Assembly: GCA_023512255.1 (NCBI GenBank)
Contig: JAILZY010000005.1
Location: 18,306 to 82,305 of the forward strand
Direction of reading: 5' to 3'
From: a bacterium
Lineage (GTDB): Bacteria > SZUA-182 > DTGQ01
Length of the DNA: 64,000 nucleotides
Below, in pieces: positions 49,789 through 60,000 of this stretch. Both the position numbers and the translations under genes were made by a program. The notes under the pieces were generated by a model, which saw only the letters and a program-made list of their open reading frames with translations, searched no databases and was not told the DNA's origin. Each line of letters begins with the position of its first letter. Position 1 is the stretch's first letter.

Positions 49789-51960
49789 ATGGTCAAAGAA
49801 AAGCGAGCCTGCTCAATTTTTAACCTTGCAATTTTAAAATTGACCGCTGTTATCATGGTCATGATCTGCCAAAGCATAACTGCTCAGGCCATTGAGTTGC
49901 CGCCGATAGATATGCAGATGCCGATGACTGGAAATGCTCTCAAGACTGCTCAGGGAGATATCATTTTGGATAACTTTGAATACTGGGACAGCCCACTAAA
50001 TCACGGCTGGCAGACGATCGAGCCCGCCTATCCTGTCTTTGGATGGACAGTTGGTTATGGAACCATCAATAGTCTTCTTGATTTTGAGGAAGGCAGCAGA
50101 GTGCTCGATGTTTATCGACCAGCCTCGGTCTTTTTACCCTTTAATTCCCAATACATGCCTTATACGATCAGTAAGGCTACCCTGTATCCAACTGAGAATT
50201 CCTTAAGTACAATCGATGCCAACTATGCCGAGCTGAGCTTTAAGGTCCGTGCTCCTGTGGCTATTGAAAGCTTTGCTACCTTCAGCTTCGTGGTAATTGG
50301 AACTACGAATAAGACCTACTCTTCTGGTCAAAATATAGGAGCAAATCATACCTTTCAACTGGTCTTAATCCCCCGGGAGGATCCTGATGGAAGTCTCAAG
50401 ACTGGCCTTGACTCTCTTGAGCCTGGTAGCGTCAATCTTGAGGTCAATCCGATGATTTTGGTTTATCTAGGCAGGCAATTTCAGGATGGAACCTGGCATG
50501 CGGTCAATATTGATCTTAGGCAGGCGGTTTACAAGGCTACCGGCGAAAGTCTCAAAGAGATTGAAGCTGTTCAGGTGCGAGGCAATCAATACCGGCTGGA
50601 TGATATTATCTTTTTCAAAAAATCTCCCTACCGAAACCGCGCTCCTTACCTGTTTCGAATCGGCCCGCTCTACTCTCTGTTGTTTGACCAGAGCGGTCGA
50701 TATAGCAGTCGGCTCATTTTTGCTGAAGACCCTGACCTTGGCACCTGGTGTCTTGATCCTAATGGAAAAGCCCTCTGCTATGACAAGCCAAGAGATCCGG
50801 TAACCAAAGCGACCACCATGCTGGATGTTCCCCCTGAGGTGTTCAAAAATTACAAAGATGAGAATCTCCTCTACTCGATTGACTCGGCAGGAAACAGACG
50901 GTTTGTCGATGGCCGAAAAGGGGATCCTCTCACCTTCCGGCTTACTGTTGGCGGCGCTGGTGCCCAAGGAGTAGAAGCTCCCTATCTCTTTAGCAGAATC
51001 CCCTTGACCTATAAAGATCCGACAAATGGGGCCGAGATTCCCATACCAAACTATGGTCAATATCTGCGCACCTACTTTGGTCTGTGGGCTATCCCCAAAC
51101 GGAATGTTCCCATAACCCAATGGATCTGTACGGATAAGGATTTTGAGGATCTTCAATATGCCCTGATCAATAGCGGCTTCTCCTACCTACCCAATGTTAT
51201 CTTCTTGCGCATCCAAGGGCAGGTGCTGGAAGATTTGATTGTAACCTGCGAGGTATCAGACGGGCGGCTGTCTGATGTGGAAACCTTTCCGGTTTCCGTA
51301 GTCAATTATCTGGTAACTAACAACCCTCCAAGAATTGAGCAGCTATCTGATCAATGTTTTGAGGTAGGCAAGATGCCCAGCCAGCGGGATATTATCATGG
51401 GAGGATGGTCAATATCTGACCAAAAGATCATAACTAATGTCTACACGATAACTGCCACCGACCCTGACCCTGGGGATATCCTGACTTACTCAGCTACCCT
51501 GAATGGGCTTCCCTCGTATCAGTACGGTCCGTGGATTAGCAAGCTGATTGATCCCTTCCGGGGGGTAATCGCCTTTACTCCCCAGTTTGAAGGCTCCTTC
51601 CAGTGCGTGGTGACAGCTCGAGATTCTAAGGGAGTGGCGGCTGTAGGCTCATTTAATCTTTTCTGCATCAATCCGGGGACCTGGCTCAACCATCCTCCGA
51701 TCATCCTGGAGCCAATCCAATCTCCCCAGCAATGTCGGGCTGGCGAGCTCTTTATCCTGTCTGAGCTGAAGATGTTCGATCCTGATGATCAGAAAATTTT
51801 CTACTCCTCTAACCTCGGAGCGGTCAGTGAGGATGGAGTCTTCACCTTTCAGACACAATTCCCAGGACAATACCTGGTTCAGATCACTGGCTATGACAGC
51901 CTAGGCGGATGCGTAACTCAGCAGTTTTTATTGGATGTAACTCCTTGGTGGTCTTATTAA
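49789..51960 (+). CDS. Large exported beta-rich protein with Ig/cadherin-like C-terminal modules
   Basis: 723 residues. Signal peptide (AVIMVMICQSITAQA). The N-terminal region (LDNFEYWDSPLNHGWQTIEPAYPVFGW) resembles a carbohydrate-binding-like jelly roll (IDANYAELSFKVRAP ... WHAVNIDLRQAVYKATGE). The C-terminal 230 residues have repeated Ig/cadherin-like turns: NNPPRIEQLSDQCFEVG, TATDPDPGDILTYSATLNGLPS, RGVIAFTPQFEGSFQCVVTARDSKG and NHPPIILEPIQSPQQCRAGE with FDPDDQ. No catalytic residues are recognised. It lies alone 112 nt before the cyclase operon. Likely a surface or periplasmic binding protein; the glycan role is inference. Confidence 0.72.
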   Translation: MVKEKRACSIFNLAILKLTAVIMVMICQSITAQAIELPPIDMQMPMTGNALKTAQGDIILDNFEYWDSPLNHGWQTIEPAYPVFGWTVGYGTINSLLDFEEGSRVLDVYRPASVFLPFNSQYMPYTISKATLYPTENSLSTIDANYAELSFKVRAPVAIESFATFSFVVIGTTNKTYSSGQNIGANHTFQLVLIPREDPDGSLKTGLDSLEPGSVNLEVNPMILVYLGRQFQDGTWHAVNIDLRQAVYKATGESLKEIEAVQVRGNQYRLDDIIFFKKSPYRNRAPYLFRIGPLYSLLFDQSGRYSSRLIFAEDPDLGTWCLDPNGKALCYDKPRDPVTKATTMLDVPPEVFKNYKDENLLYSIDSAGNRRFVDGRKGDPLTFRLTVGGAGAQGVEAPYLFSRIPLTYKDPTNGAEIPIPNYGQYLRTYFGLWAIPKRNVPITQWICTDKDFEDLQYALINSGFSYLPNVIFLRIQGQVLEDLIVTCEVSDGRLSDVETFPVSVVNYLVTNNPPRIEQLSDQCFEVGKMPSQRDIIMGGWSISDQKIITNVYTITATDPDPGDILTYSATLNGLPSYQYGPWISKLIDPFRGVIAFTPQFEGSFQCVVTARDSKGVAAVGSFNLFCINPGTWLNHPPIILEPIQSPQQCRAGELFILSELKMFDPDDQKIFYSSNLGAVSEDGVFTFQTQFPGQYLVQITGYDSLGGCVTQQFLLDVTPWWSY

Positions 51961-52072
51961 TTTTAATGTTGATTTTCATGGTAATCTTACCAAGGGCAGG
52001 CTTGCTCAATTGTTCATTTTCAATTGTTCAATTGATGATAATTATACTATTATTAAATAGAATAACTGATTA

Positions 52073-53110
52073 ATGGACCGATCACAGGATAAGGAGAAAG
52101 CAAGGGTGGGTAATTTTCAGACGATTTTTGATGCCAGAGTAGGCCAAGGGAAAAACGCCGGGGCAATCTTTTCACCGCTCATCTTATCTTTTGGCTTACT
52201 AAACTTTTTGCTTGCTCTGCCTCTTCTCTTTTTCATCGGCTGCCAGGGCTCACCGCAGTGTCCGATCAATGGCCAAAGAGCCTTTAAGCATGTTGAAAAG
52301 CTGGTGAGCTTTGGTCCCCATCCTTCGGGATCAAAAGCCATAGGAGATGTTCAAACCTACATCCGCAATCACCTAATCAGGTCGGGATTGCAGGTGATGG
52401 AAAAAGATTTTCTTGCCTCCACCCCAATTGGCAGCATCCCGATGAAAAACATTATCGGAATACTAGAAGGAAAGAGGTCGCAGATCATTATGCTGGCCAC
52501 TCATTATGACACCAAGCGCTTCAGTGAGTTTAAATTTGTGGGGGCAAATGACGGCTGCTCAGGCACAGGGCTGCTGCTTGAGCTGGCCGCTGCTCTGGCG
52601 GCAGAACAAAAGAAGCTAGACTGTAGCCTCTGGTTCGTCTTTTTCGACGGTGAAGAGGCTATTCTTCAATGGTCTTCTGATGACAGCCTCTATGGCAGTC
52701 GGCATTTGGTGAAAGAGCTTAAAGAACAAGGGATCCTCTCTCTGGTTCGGTCGGTAATTCTTCTCGATATGGTTGGGGATCAAGATCTTACTATCTGCCG
52801 GGAGGCCTATTCAACCAAATGGCTCCAAGACCTGATCTGGTCGGTGGCTTCGCAGATGAACTACCAGCAATACTTTCGGGAATGCAGCCAGCAGGTCATG
52901 GATGACCATTGGCCCCTCCTTCAGGAGGGAATCTCAGCAGTCGATATCATTGACTTTCAGTATGGAGGAAGTGAGCCGCCAGGCATCTATTGGCATACGG
53001 CTCAGGATACTCTGGACAAGGTCAGTGCCGAAAGCCTCCAGGTGGTCGGAGAAGTGGTTTATAAAAGCATATTTCAGGTTCAAAAGGCATTGTTTGGAGA
53101 GATGAATTAA
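52073..53110 (+). CDS. Glutaminyl-peptide cyclotransferase, M28 fold
   Basis: 345 residues from ATG 52073; a GTG at 52106, 9 nt after AAGGAG, is an alternative that shortens the N-terminus by 11 residues. A hydrophobic stretch ends FFIGCQGS, a likely lipobox with Cys57. The M28 domain shows HPSGS (near 83), THYDTK, the zinc ligands Asp160 (GANDGCSGTG), Glu194/195 (FFDGEEA) and a His in IYWHTAQDT. Such enzymes convert N-terminal Gln to pyroglutamate, or act as aminopeptidases. The zinc set fits the QC branch. It precedes a TonB receptor by 31 nt. Confidence 0.83.
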   Translation: MDRSQDKEKARVGNFQTIFDARVGQGKNAGAIFSPLILSFGLLNFLLALPLLFFIGCQGSPQCPINGQRAFKHVEKLVSFGPHPSGSKAIGDVQTYIRNHLIRSGLQVMEKDFLASTPIGSIPMKNIIGILEGKRSQIIMLATHYDTKRFSEFKFVGANDGCSGTGLLLELAAALAAEQKKLDCSLWFVFFDGEEAILQWSSDDSLYGSRHLVKELKEQGILSLVRSVILLDMVGDQDLTICREAYSTKWLQDLIWSVASQMNYQQYFRECSQQVMDDHWPLLQEGISAVDIIDFQYGGSEPPGIYWHTAQDTLDKVSAESLQVVGEVVYKSIFQVQKALFGEMN

Positions 53111-53141
53111 GCTTCTTATCTCAAAGAAGGGGATTGCTCAT

Positions 53142-55145
53142 ATGGATGTGAAATCTTTAACTTGCCTGCTACTAGCTCTCTTATCCCTTAATCTTTTATC
53201 CCTTAATCTTTTCGTTTCATCATCAGCCGCAAAGACATTGTCAGCAGCAGAGGCTGAAACCATACACCAGCTTGATCCTGTGATTGTCTCTGCTGACCGC
53301 ATCCGCCAGCCGATTAATACCTCTGCCTCTTCAGCCACCCTGATCAGCGGAGAAGAGCTAGCTGAAAAACGTCCCTCCCGGATTGATGACCTCCTTAGAG
53401 GCTCACCTGGTGTCTCTATCAATAGCTCCGGCACAACAGGGGAAACTATTACCATTCGCCTGCGGGGAAGCGCCTCGAATCAGACCCTGGTGCTGATCGA
53501 TGGTCTGAAGGTCAACTCTCCCTGGGATGGTACTTACGGCGAATGGGGCAATACGGATCTTGGCGATATTGATCGGATTGAGATTCTCCGCGGCACTCAA
53601 AGCGAGCTCTACGGCTCAGAGGCTATGGGCGGTGTGGTGCAGCTCTTTACCAAGGGAGGAGGGAAAAGCAGGGGAGCAGCTCTTTCTTTGGGGGCGGGAA
53701 GCTTTGGAACCTGGAGGGAATCTGTGGAGCATAGCGGAGGAGGGGAGAGGGTAAATTATCTTTTTTCCGCTTTTACCCAAAAAATTTCACCCGGGCAATT
53801 TGATCATGATTCTTATTGGAGCAAGGGGCTGAGTGGCCGATTTGATTGGCAGATCGATCAGTCTTTGTCTCTTTCGGCCATATGCCGCCTGCGAGAGGCA
53901 GAAAAAGAGCTAGCAGTCAACCCGGAAGGGGCCGTCTCGGCAACCCAGGCCACCTTCTTCTGGGATGATAAGGGGCGGCGCCGCGGCCGCCTTTCTCAGC
54001 AAACCCTGGCTATTGAAGGCTATCCCTACGATGTCTGGCATTACCGGATCACCTTCGGCGCTCTACAGGACCATTACCGGGCCGAGAAAGGGGTCTTTGG
54101 CCAGCCTGCTGCCCTCTCGATCACTGATGTTTCAAGCGGCCGCCTTGTGGTTGGAACTCAGCATGATTTCACCTGGCCCAGCCTATCTGCTGGCAGCGGC
54201 GCTTTCAGCCATACCTCAAGCCTGGGGCTAGAATATGAGCAGGATGCAGCAGATGGCCTGGTAGAGATGGCTGGTATACCAAGCAGCCGAAAGAGTGTTG
54301 ATAAAAGCCGCTCATTGTGGTCTTTATTTTTCCAGGACCGGATCGAGTCTCACTCTTCGGTCTTGACTGCCGGGCTGCGCTGGGATAAAAATTCAGCCTA
54401 TGGAAAAGTAGTAAGCCCGCGGCTTAGTGAATCCCTTCTGCTTGACCAAAAAAGCAGGATGAGGCTTAAGATAAGTTGGGCAAAGGGATTTCGGGCTCCA
54501 ACCTTCAAGGAACTCTACTATCCTAACCGCGGCAACCCAAACCTTAATCCTGAGCGCAATACTAGCTTTGAGGTCGGCCTGGTCCAATCTCCGACTGAGA
54601 AGCTAACTGTTGGCTGCACCTGGTTTCGGATGAAATTTCAAGACCTGATCACCAAAACCCTAACCAGCGCCGAGAATATCGGCCAGGCTGCAAGCAGAGG
54701 GATTGAAGGGGAGATCACCTATCATCCCCTCTCAAACTTAGGCCTTCAACTCTTCTATACCTACCTCGATTCAGAGGATAAGGATCATGGCCACGAGATC
54801 CCGGAAATGCCGCGGCATACCTGGAAAATAGCCGCAGGGTATCACCGAGGAGGATTTTTTCTCTCTCCAGTGATTCAAATAATTAGCCGCGAATATTCTC
54901 TTTCCTACCTTGATCCCCCTTTTTCTCTCCTTGATCTTCAAGGGCATCCGATGAAGAAGTACAATCCAGGCTATAGCCGGATCGATCTGGTCATCCAGTA
55001 CGATCTTCCTCACTATCCGAGGTCAGCAAACGAATGGCAGTGGTATGCGCGGATCAATAACCTCCTTGATAAGGAATACTATGAAGTTCAGGGGTTCCCT
55101 GCACCGGGTATCAATTTCCTGACCGGCATCAGCGGAAGGTTTTAA
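53142..55145 (+). CDS. TonB-dependent outer-membrane receptor (BtuB-like)
   Basis: 667 residues. The signal peptide contains LSLNLLSLNLF, encoded by a 15-bp perfect tandem duplication (53181-53210). A TonB box-like DPVIVSADRI (near 47) precedes the plug (RIDDLLRGSPGVSINSSG, RLRGSASNQTLVLIDGLKVNSP, DIDRIEILRGTQSELYGSEAMGGVVQLFTKGG). The C-terminal barrel includes SWAKGFRAPTFKELYYPNRGNPNLNPERN and ends TGISGRF with a terminal Phe. The layout resembles BtuB, but no cobalamin riboswitch fits in the 31-nt upstream gap, so the substrate is open. It is 34 nt before the histidine kinase. Confidence 0.9.
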   Translation: MDVKSLTCLLLALLSLNLLSLNLFVSSSAAKTLSAAEAETIHQLDPVIVSADRIRQPINTSASSATLISGEELAEKRPSRIDDLLRGSPGVSINSSGTTGETITIRLRGSASNQTLVLIDGLKVNSPWDGTYGEWGNTDLGDIDRIEILRGTQSELYGSEAMGGVVQLFTKGGGKSRGAALSLGAGSFGTWRESVEHSGGGERVNYLFSAFTQKISPGQFDHDSYWSKGLSGRFDWQIDQSLSLSAICRLREAEKELAVNPEGAVSATQATFFWDDKGRRRGRLSQQTLAIEGYPYDVWHYRITFGALQDHYRAEKGVFGQPAALSITDVSSGRLVVGTQHDFTWPSLSAGSGAFSHTSSLGLEYEQDAADGLVEMAGIPSSRKSVDKSRSLWSLFFQDRIESHSSVLTAGLRWDKNSAYGKVVSPRLSESLLLDQKSRMRLKISWAKGFRAPTFKELYYPNRGNPNLNPERNTSFEVGLVQSPTEKLTVGCTWFRMKFQDLITKTLTSAENIGQAASRGIEGEITYHPLSNLGLQLFYTYLDSEDKDHGHEIPEMPRHTWKIAAGYHRGGFFLSPVIQIISREYSLSYLDPPFSLLDLQGHPMKKYNPGYSRIDLVIQYDLPHYPRSANEWQWYARINNLLDKEYYEVQGFPAPGINFLTGISGRF

Positions 55146-55179
55146 GTAACCACAATAAATACCTCAAGATGATTTCAAA

Positions 55180-57003
55180 ATGACAATTACTAGCCATAAT
55201 TCTCAAAAAATATCCAAAACTCGCAGAATATCAAAACTATCCACCAAGCTGATCCTGGTCTTGGTTCTCTCCTCCCTGATTCCTCTCCTCATTTATGGAA
55301 TAATTTCGATCAAGGTCTCACGGTCTGCCTATTTTCAATCCATTGCCGAGAGAAACAGATGGGTAGCCATGAGTACAGCCTATCAGATCGAAAGCTACAT
55401 CAAGCATAACCTGGCCATTCTTCAAGGATTGGCCAATAATATCGATCGAGTTTATCTGAATAAGTGGCAAAAAGAGATCATCATCAAAAACTTTTTTATA
55501 AATTTTAATGAATTTCGAGAAATTTCTCTTCTTGACCACCAAGGGCTAGAGGTAGCTACCAGCAGACTGGAAGGAGAAAAATTACGGAATAGATCGCAAG
55601 AGGAATTTTTTCAAAAAGCCATCCGGGGAAGTGTCTATTTGTCCAAGATTTTTATTTCTAATACCCTGCTGCCCTCAATGATTATTGCCATTCCCCTCAG
55701 GAGCGTAGGCACTATTGATGGTGTACTTGTTGGGGAATTAGACCTTTCCGATATGTGGGAGCTGATCGACAAGATCAGAATCGGAACGCATGGAATTGTA
55801 TTTGTGGTTTCTCAATCAGGGCTCCTTATTGCTCATGGGGATGATGAGCAAAAGCCGGATATCTTCAAACACAAAAACCTCGCTCAGCTTGAAATTGTCA
55901 AATCCACGATCCAGGGGAAAACTGCTACCCTGACCTATACGAACGATGTTGGCATTAATGTGCTGGGGAGCGGCTACCCTGTCAAGCCCTTGGGCTGGGG
56001 GGTAGTGGCTGAGCAGCCTACCGATGAAGCATTCGTGCTCGCTAGCAGAATGAGTTTGACCTTATCCGTTCTAACCATCCTTTTTTTGGCCATCATGATA
56101 ACCTTGGGAATTATTGGAGGAAGACAGGTAACCAGGCCCATCTATGAGTTAATCGAGCTAACCAGGGCGATCGCCTCAGGTAATCTGAGCCGATCGGCGA
56201 ATGTGTCTTCCGGCGATGAATTTGAGGAGCTGGCCAATTCATTCAATCTGATGACCTTGAGACTGGCCGAGCTTCAGGAGGAGATTCGTCTCAGCGAGCG
56301 ATCATCAATTTTCGCCAGGCTAGCGGCTGGTCTGGTTCATGACCTCAAGCATCCGATCAAGAATATCGAAAACAGCAGCCATCTTATCCTGCGGCTCTAT
56401 CACGATCCGGAATATCGGCAGTTTTTTCAGAAAACAGTTCAAAAGGAATTCAGCAATATCAACCGATTCCTGGAAGACTTACACGACCTTACTCATTCGG
56501 CTCCTGTGGTCCCCATCGAGTTAAATGCCGAAGCCTTTCTCATGGAGATGATCAATCTCTATCGGGATGAAACCAGCCAAAAGGGGATTGAATTGCAGTT
56601 TATCTGCAAGGCTTGCGGGGTGCGAATCCTGGCCGATAAATTCCTCCTTGAGCGGATCATCAAGAACCTGATCACCAATGCCATAGAAGCTATGCCCAAG
56701 GGAGGCCTTCTGCAGATTACCCTGAGCAGGGATGATGACCAAGCCGAGCTAAGGCCAAAGATGGCCAAAATAATCATTGAGGATACAGGAGTGGGCATCC
56801 CCAAGGAGCGACTTGAGACCCTCTTTACTGACTATATTACCACCAAGAAAAGAGGACTTGGGCTTGGGCTGGCCATAACCAAAAAAAATGTCCTGGAACT
56901 TGGAGGAACGATAACGGTAGAGAGCGAGCTTGGCAAGGGGACTATTTTTACCCTGGCTTTTCCCCTGGTAAGTGAAACTAAGGAGCAAAAGGAAATAAGC
57001 TAA
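55180..57003 (+). CDS. Membrane sensor histidine kinase with Cache-type sensor and HAMP
   Basis: 607 residues. A first membrane helix (24-46) is followed by a periplasmic dCache-like sensor (about 50-285, GYPVKPLGWGVVAEQP at its end), a second helix (292-313), HAMP (314-370), then HisKA with the phosphorylated His387 (AGLVHDLKHPIKNIENSSHL). HATPase_c has the N-box NLITNAIEAM, the G1 box DTGVGIP and the G2 box GLGLGLAI. It lies downstream of the cyclase and TonB receptor. No response regulator is adjacent; the receiver-DHp hybrid at 2.7 kb is the only receiver seen in the window. The signal is unknown. Confidence 0.92.
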   Translation: MTITSHNSQKISKTRRISKLSTKLILVLVLSSLIPLLIYGIISIKVSRSAYFQSIAERNRWVAMSTAYQIESYIKHNLAILQGLANNIDRVYLNKWQKEIIIKNFFINFNEFREISLLDHQGLEVATSRLEGEKLRNRSQEEFFQKAIRGSVYLSKIFISNTLLPSMIIAIPLRSVGTIDGVLVGELDLSDMWELIDKIRIGTHGIVFVVSQSGLLIAHGDDEQKPDIFKHKNLAQLEIVKSTIQGKTATLTYTNDVGINVLGSGYPVKPLGWGVVAEQPTDEAFVLASRMSLTLSVLTILFLAIMITLGIIGGRQVTRPIYELIELTRAIASGNLSRSANVSSGDEFEELANSFNLMTLRLAELQEEIRLSERSSIFARLAAGLVHDLKHPIKNIENSSHLILRLYHDPEYRQFFQKTVQKEFSNINRFLEDLHDLTHSAPVVPIELNAEAFLMEMINLYRDETSQKGIELQFICKACGVRILADKFLLERIIKNLITNAIEAMPKGGLLQITLSRDDDQAELRPKMAKIIIEDTGVGIPKERLETLFTDYITTKKRGLGLGLAITKKNVLELGGTITVESELGKGTIFTLAFPLVSETKEQKEIS

Positions 57004-57056
57004 GATGATAGCTACAAAAATGATAGCTGCAAGAGTGCAGACCTTTCCTCCTTCCC

Positions 57057-60000
57057 TCACTCCCCGCGGCTTATAAGCTGAAGCCCCTTGGGCAGGGATT
57101 CGCCGAAAACAAGGCTCTGCTCTCGACTTTGGTAGCGGATCACCTCGCGAACAGTCTGAATCGCCTGATCCAGAGCAGCTAGGTCGGATTTAGCTTCTTT
57201 CCTGAGTCGGTCAAAGAATTCAATCAGGCGGCCTTGAGCCGCATCGCTGATATTTCGCGCCCGATCAGGAGTCTTTCGAGCCAGTTGGGTCAGGGTGAAG
57301 ATTTTCTCATCCTGGGGCAGGTTCTCAATTTCCAAAAGACGACCGATCCACTCCTCAGCCACCTCAGCCGAAACAACAGCATGGGCACTGGCATACAGCG
57401 GCTGGCGGGCTCCGATGCGGGCTAAAGCCCACAGATCAGCCGCCAGGGGCCGCCCTCGGCTCAGGCGCTCCAGTACGGCATTGCCTAGGGCTTCTTTACT
57501 GCTTGCATCCAGCCGCTCAAGGCTTGCAGCCAGACGCCACATCTCGGCTAGCTCATGAGGAGAGGGCTTTGGCCAAGGGGGCGTTTTCTTTTGAGGAAGC
57601 AGCCAGGGGCAGATCTTGCGGAAAACCTCTATCTGCTGATTCTGGTTTAGCCCACCAGCCACCCGACGATAAAGGATCCAGCCCTGGGTTCTGATCTCCC
57701 GATCCTTTACTTCCCTCAGCCCTTGAGAGATCACCTTCAGAAGATTTTTGATCCGCCACTCATCCAGAGGATAGCCAAAGCCCGGACGAAGGCAAAAGCC
57801 AACCAGATTCAGCCAGCGGGCCTCATGGGCTGTCGAGCGGCCCCTAGAGTCTGAAAATTCAAGAAGCATCTCGCCAATTTTGCGCAAGGTAAAGATTGGC
57901 CATCCCTGTCGAGGAGTGCTCAGAGCATCTTCTATTTTTTTCACAAGGTTATCCGGGGTCACTTTCTCCGCTGCCGCAGAAAGTTCTCTGGAGTCTGGAC
58001 CAAAAGCCGCCGAAAGAAGCGGCCGAATCTTATCCGTATCCAGCATACTTTCTTCTGTCTCCACCACTTCCCCCTCTTCCTCTACTGCTTTTCCCTGATC
58101 TTCTACCAGTGATAAGAGCTGATTTGCTTTTCCTTCCTCCTCTCGAATGGCGAACTGGAGCTTCCACTGCCGATCCGTGCCCCGAGAAACGCACCACAAT
58201 TCCAGGGTCCCGATCTCGGTCAGCTTGGCGCGAAGATACACGGGAACCTTGGTGAGTTTGGCCCGGCCTCGGCGCAGGATAGTCTGAATCGGGGGCAGTG
58301 GGGTAAGGGGTTCTTCCCCTGCGCTTTCTGAGCCTGTTTGCGGATTGATGGGCAGAAGATCTCCTGGCTGATCGAGCAGGCGGGTACTTGAGGTATAGAG
58401 GGGAAAGCTTACCGGCTCACCAATCAATAAGATAAATTCCCGATCTTTGATCTCAACCTCTTGCCCCTCTTCCATCTTCCTCGGCACAAGGCACAGAGCC
58501 TGGGCAGATTCAGCTCTTCCCGTCGTGCCAACCCCGACATAGTATGATCGGCCAATCCCTCCACTTATCCTAATGCCTTTCCCTCGACGCACCTGTCCAT
58601 AATAGGCGGCTCCGTAGGCTACGGACAGATCGCCCATCTGGTGGGAGAGCACGGCCAGGGGAGGAAAGCCCTGCTCTGCGTCCGTTTTGGCTCCTCCTTG
58701 GGGAGCTTGATGATTGGGCCAAAACCAGCTTTCCACGATCTGAACCATTCTATCCTGCAAAAACTTTGGCTTAAGCGCGCCTCCATTGAAGAGAATGGCA
58801 TCGGGCCGAAGAGCCATCTCCTCAGCAGCAGAGGATGAGCCTTGGCTGGTTTTCTCCCGCAGCTCACGGATAGCAGCCCGATGCTTTCGAAGGAATGAAG
58901 CTAGATGCCGAGATACGGCTGTATCCTGCACATAGGGAAGCCCCCACTCCTGAAGCCCTAGCCGAGAGGACCTGATAGGATCATCTTCCAGCCTGCTTTC
59001 AGGAAAAAACCCCCTCTCGATAATTTCCCGCACCTCCTCTTCGGTCAGGTCGTATTTCAGGGTGCTGCCTATCAGACGGCTGCTCCTGTCCTGAATCACT
59101 ACCGGATAGAAACGCTGGCCACCGCCTCCCTCGGCCAAAAGCTCCTCTTTGGCCTTGCGGCAGCCGTGGCAGAGCATAGACCACTGACCGGAATCAAGCA
59201 CCCCGGTCTGTCCCATCAGTTTGAGCTCGATATGACGGGCAAGAGCCATATCAATATTGTCTCCACCCAGGATGAGATGATCTCCTACGGCGATGCGGGT
59301 AAAGAGCGGCTTTCCACCCTCCTCCTGCACAGTAATCAGACTAAAGTCTGTTGTGCCGCCGCCCATATCGCAAATGAGCACAATCTGGCCGTTGTGTAGG
59401 TACTGATGCCACACGTCGCGATGTAAGGCTATCCAGGCATAGAAAGCAGCCTGAGGCTCTTCAAGGAGAGTAACCCTGCTAAATCCCGCCTTCTGCGCTG
59501 CCTCCAGGGTCAACTCACGAGCAACCTCATCGAAAGAGGCTGGAACGGTTAGAATAATCTCCTGATTCTGCAACTCGTATTCCGGTCTGCCTTGGGCCAT
59601 TTGATAGTTCCAGGCATCTTTGAGGTGTTGCAGATAGCGGGAGGAGGCCTCAATGGGGGAGAGTTTTTCAAGCCCCCGGGCGCCGCTCCAGGGCAAAATA
59701 GCCGCCCGACGGTCCACGCCTGCATGACAGAGCCATGATTTGGCTGAGGAAACCAGCCTCTGAGGCACAGCCGCACCCAGCTTTTTGGCTAGCTCTCCTA
59801 CCACATAGCTAGTCTTGGCATTCCAGGGCAAGCGAATGGTTTCCTGCATCACCTCATGTTCACCAGCCAGATAGAGGTAGGAGGGAAGCATGGGCAGAGG
59901 GGCTACCATCCCCTCTGAGACCAATTGGAGAATCTGAAAGACCTCAATGCCAGCCTCCTCCCCGCGACTGTTATCCACATAGGCAAGGGCGCAGTTTGTG

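Noticed and set aside
50467..51156. A 229-codon minus-strand frame inside the 723-residue exported gene
   Set aside because: Antisense shadow with irregular composition; the plus-strand gene has a signal peptide and Ig-like modules.
53111..53141. Cobalamin riboswitch for the BtuB-like receptor
   Set aside because: The gap to the preceding gene is only 31 nt and has no B12-box sequence; the receptor is in an operon.
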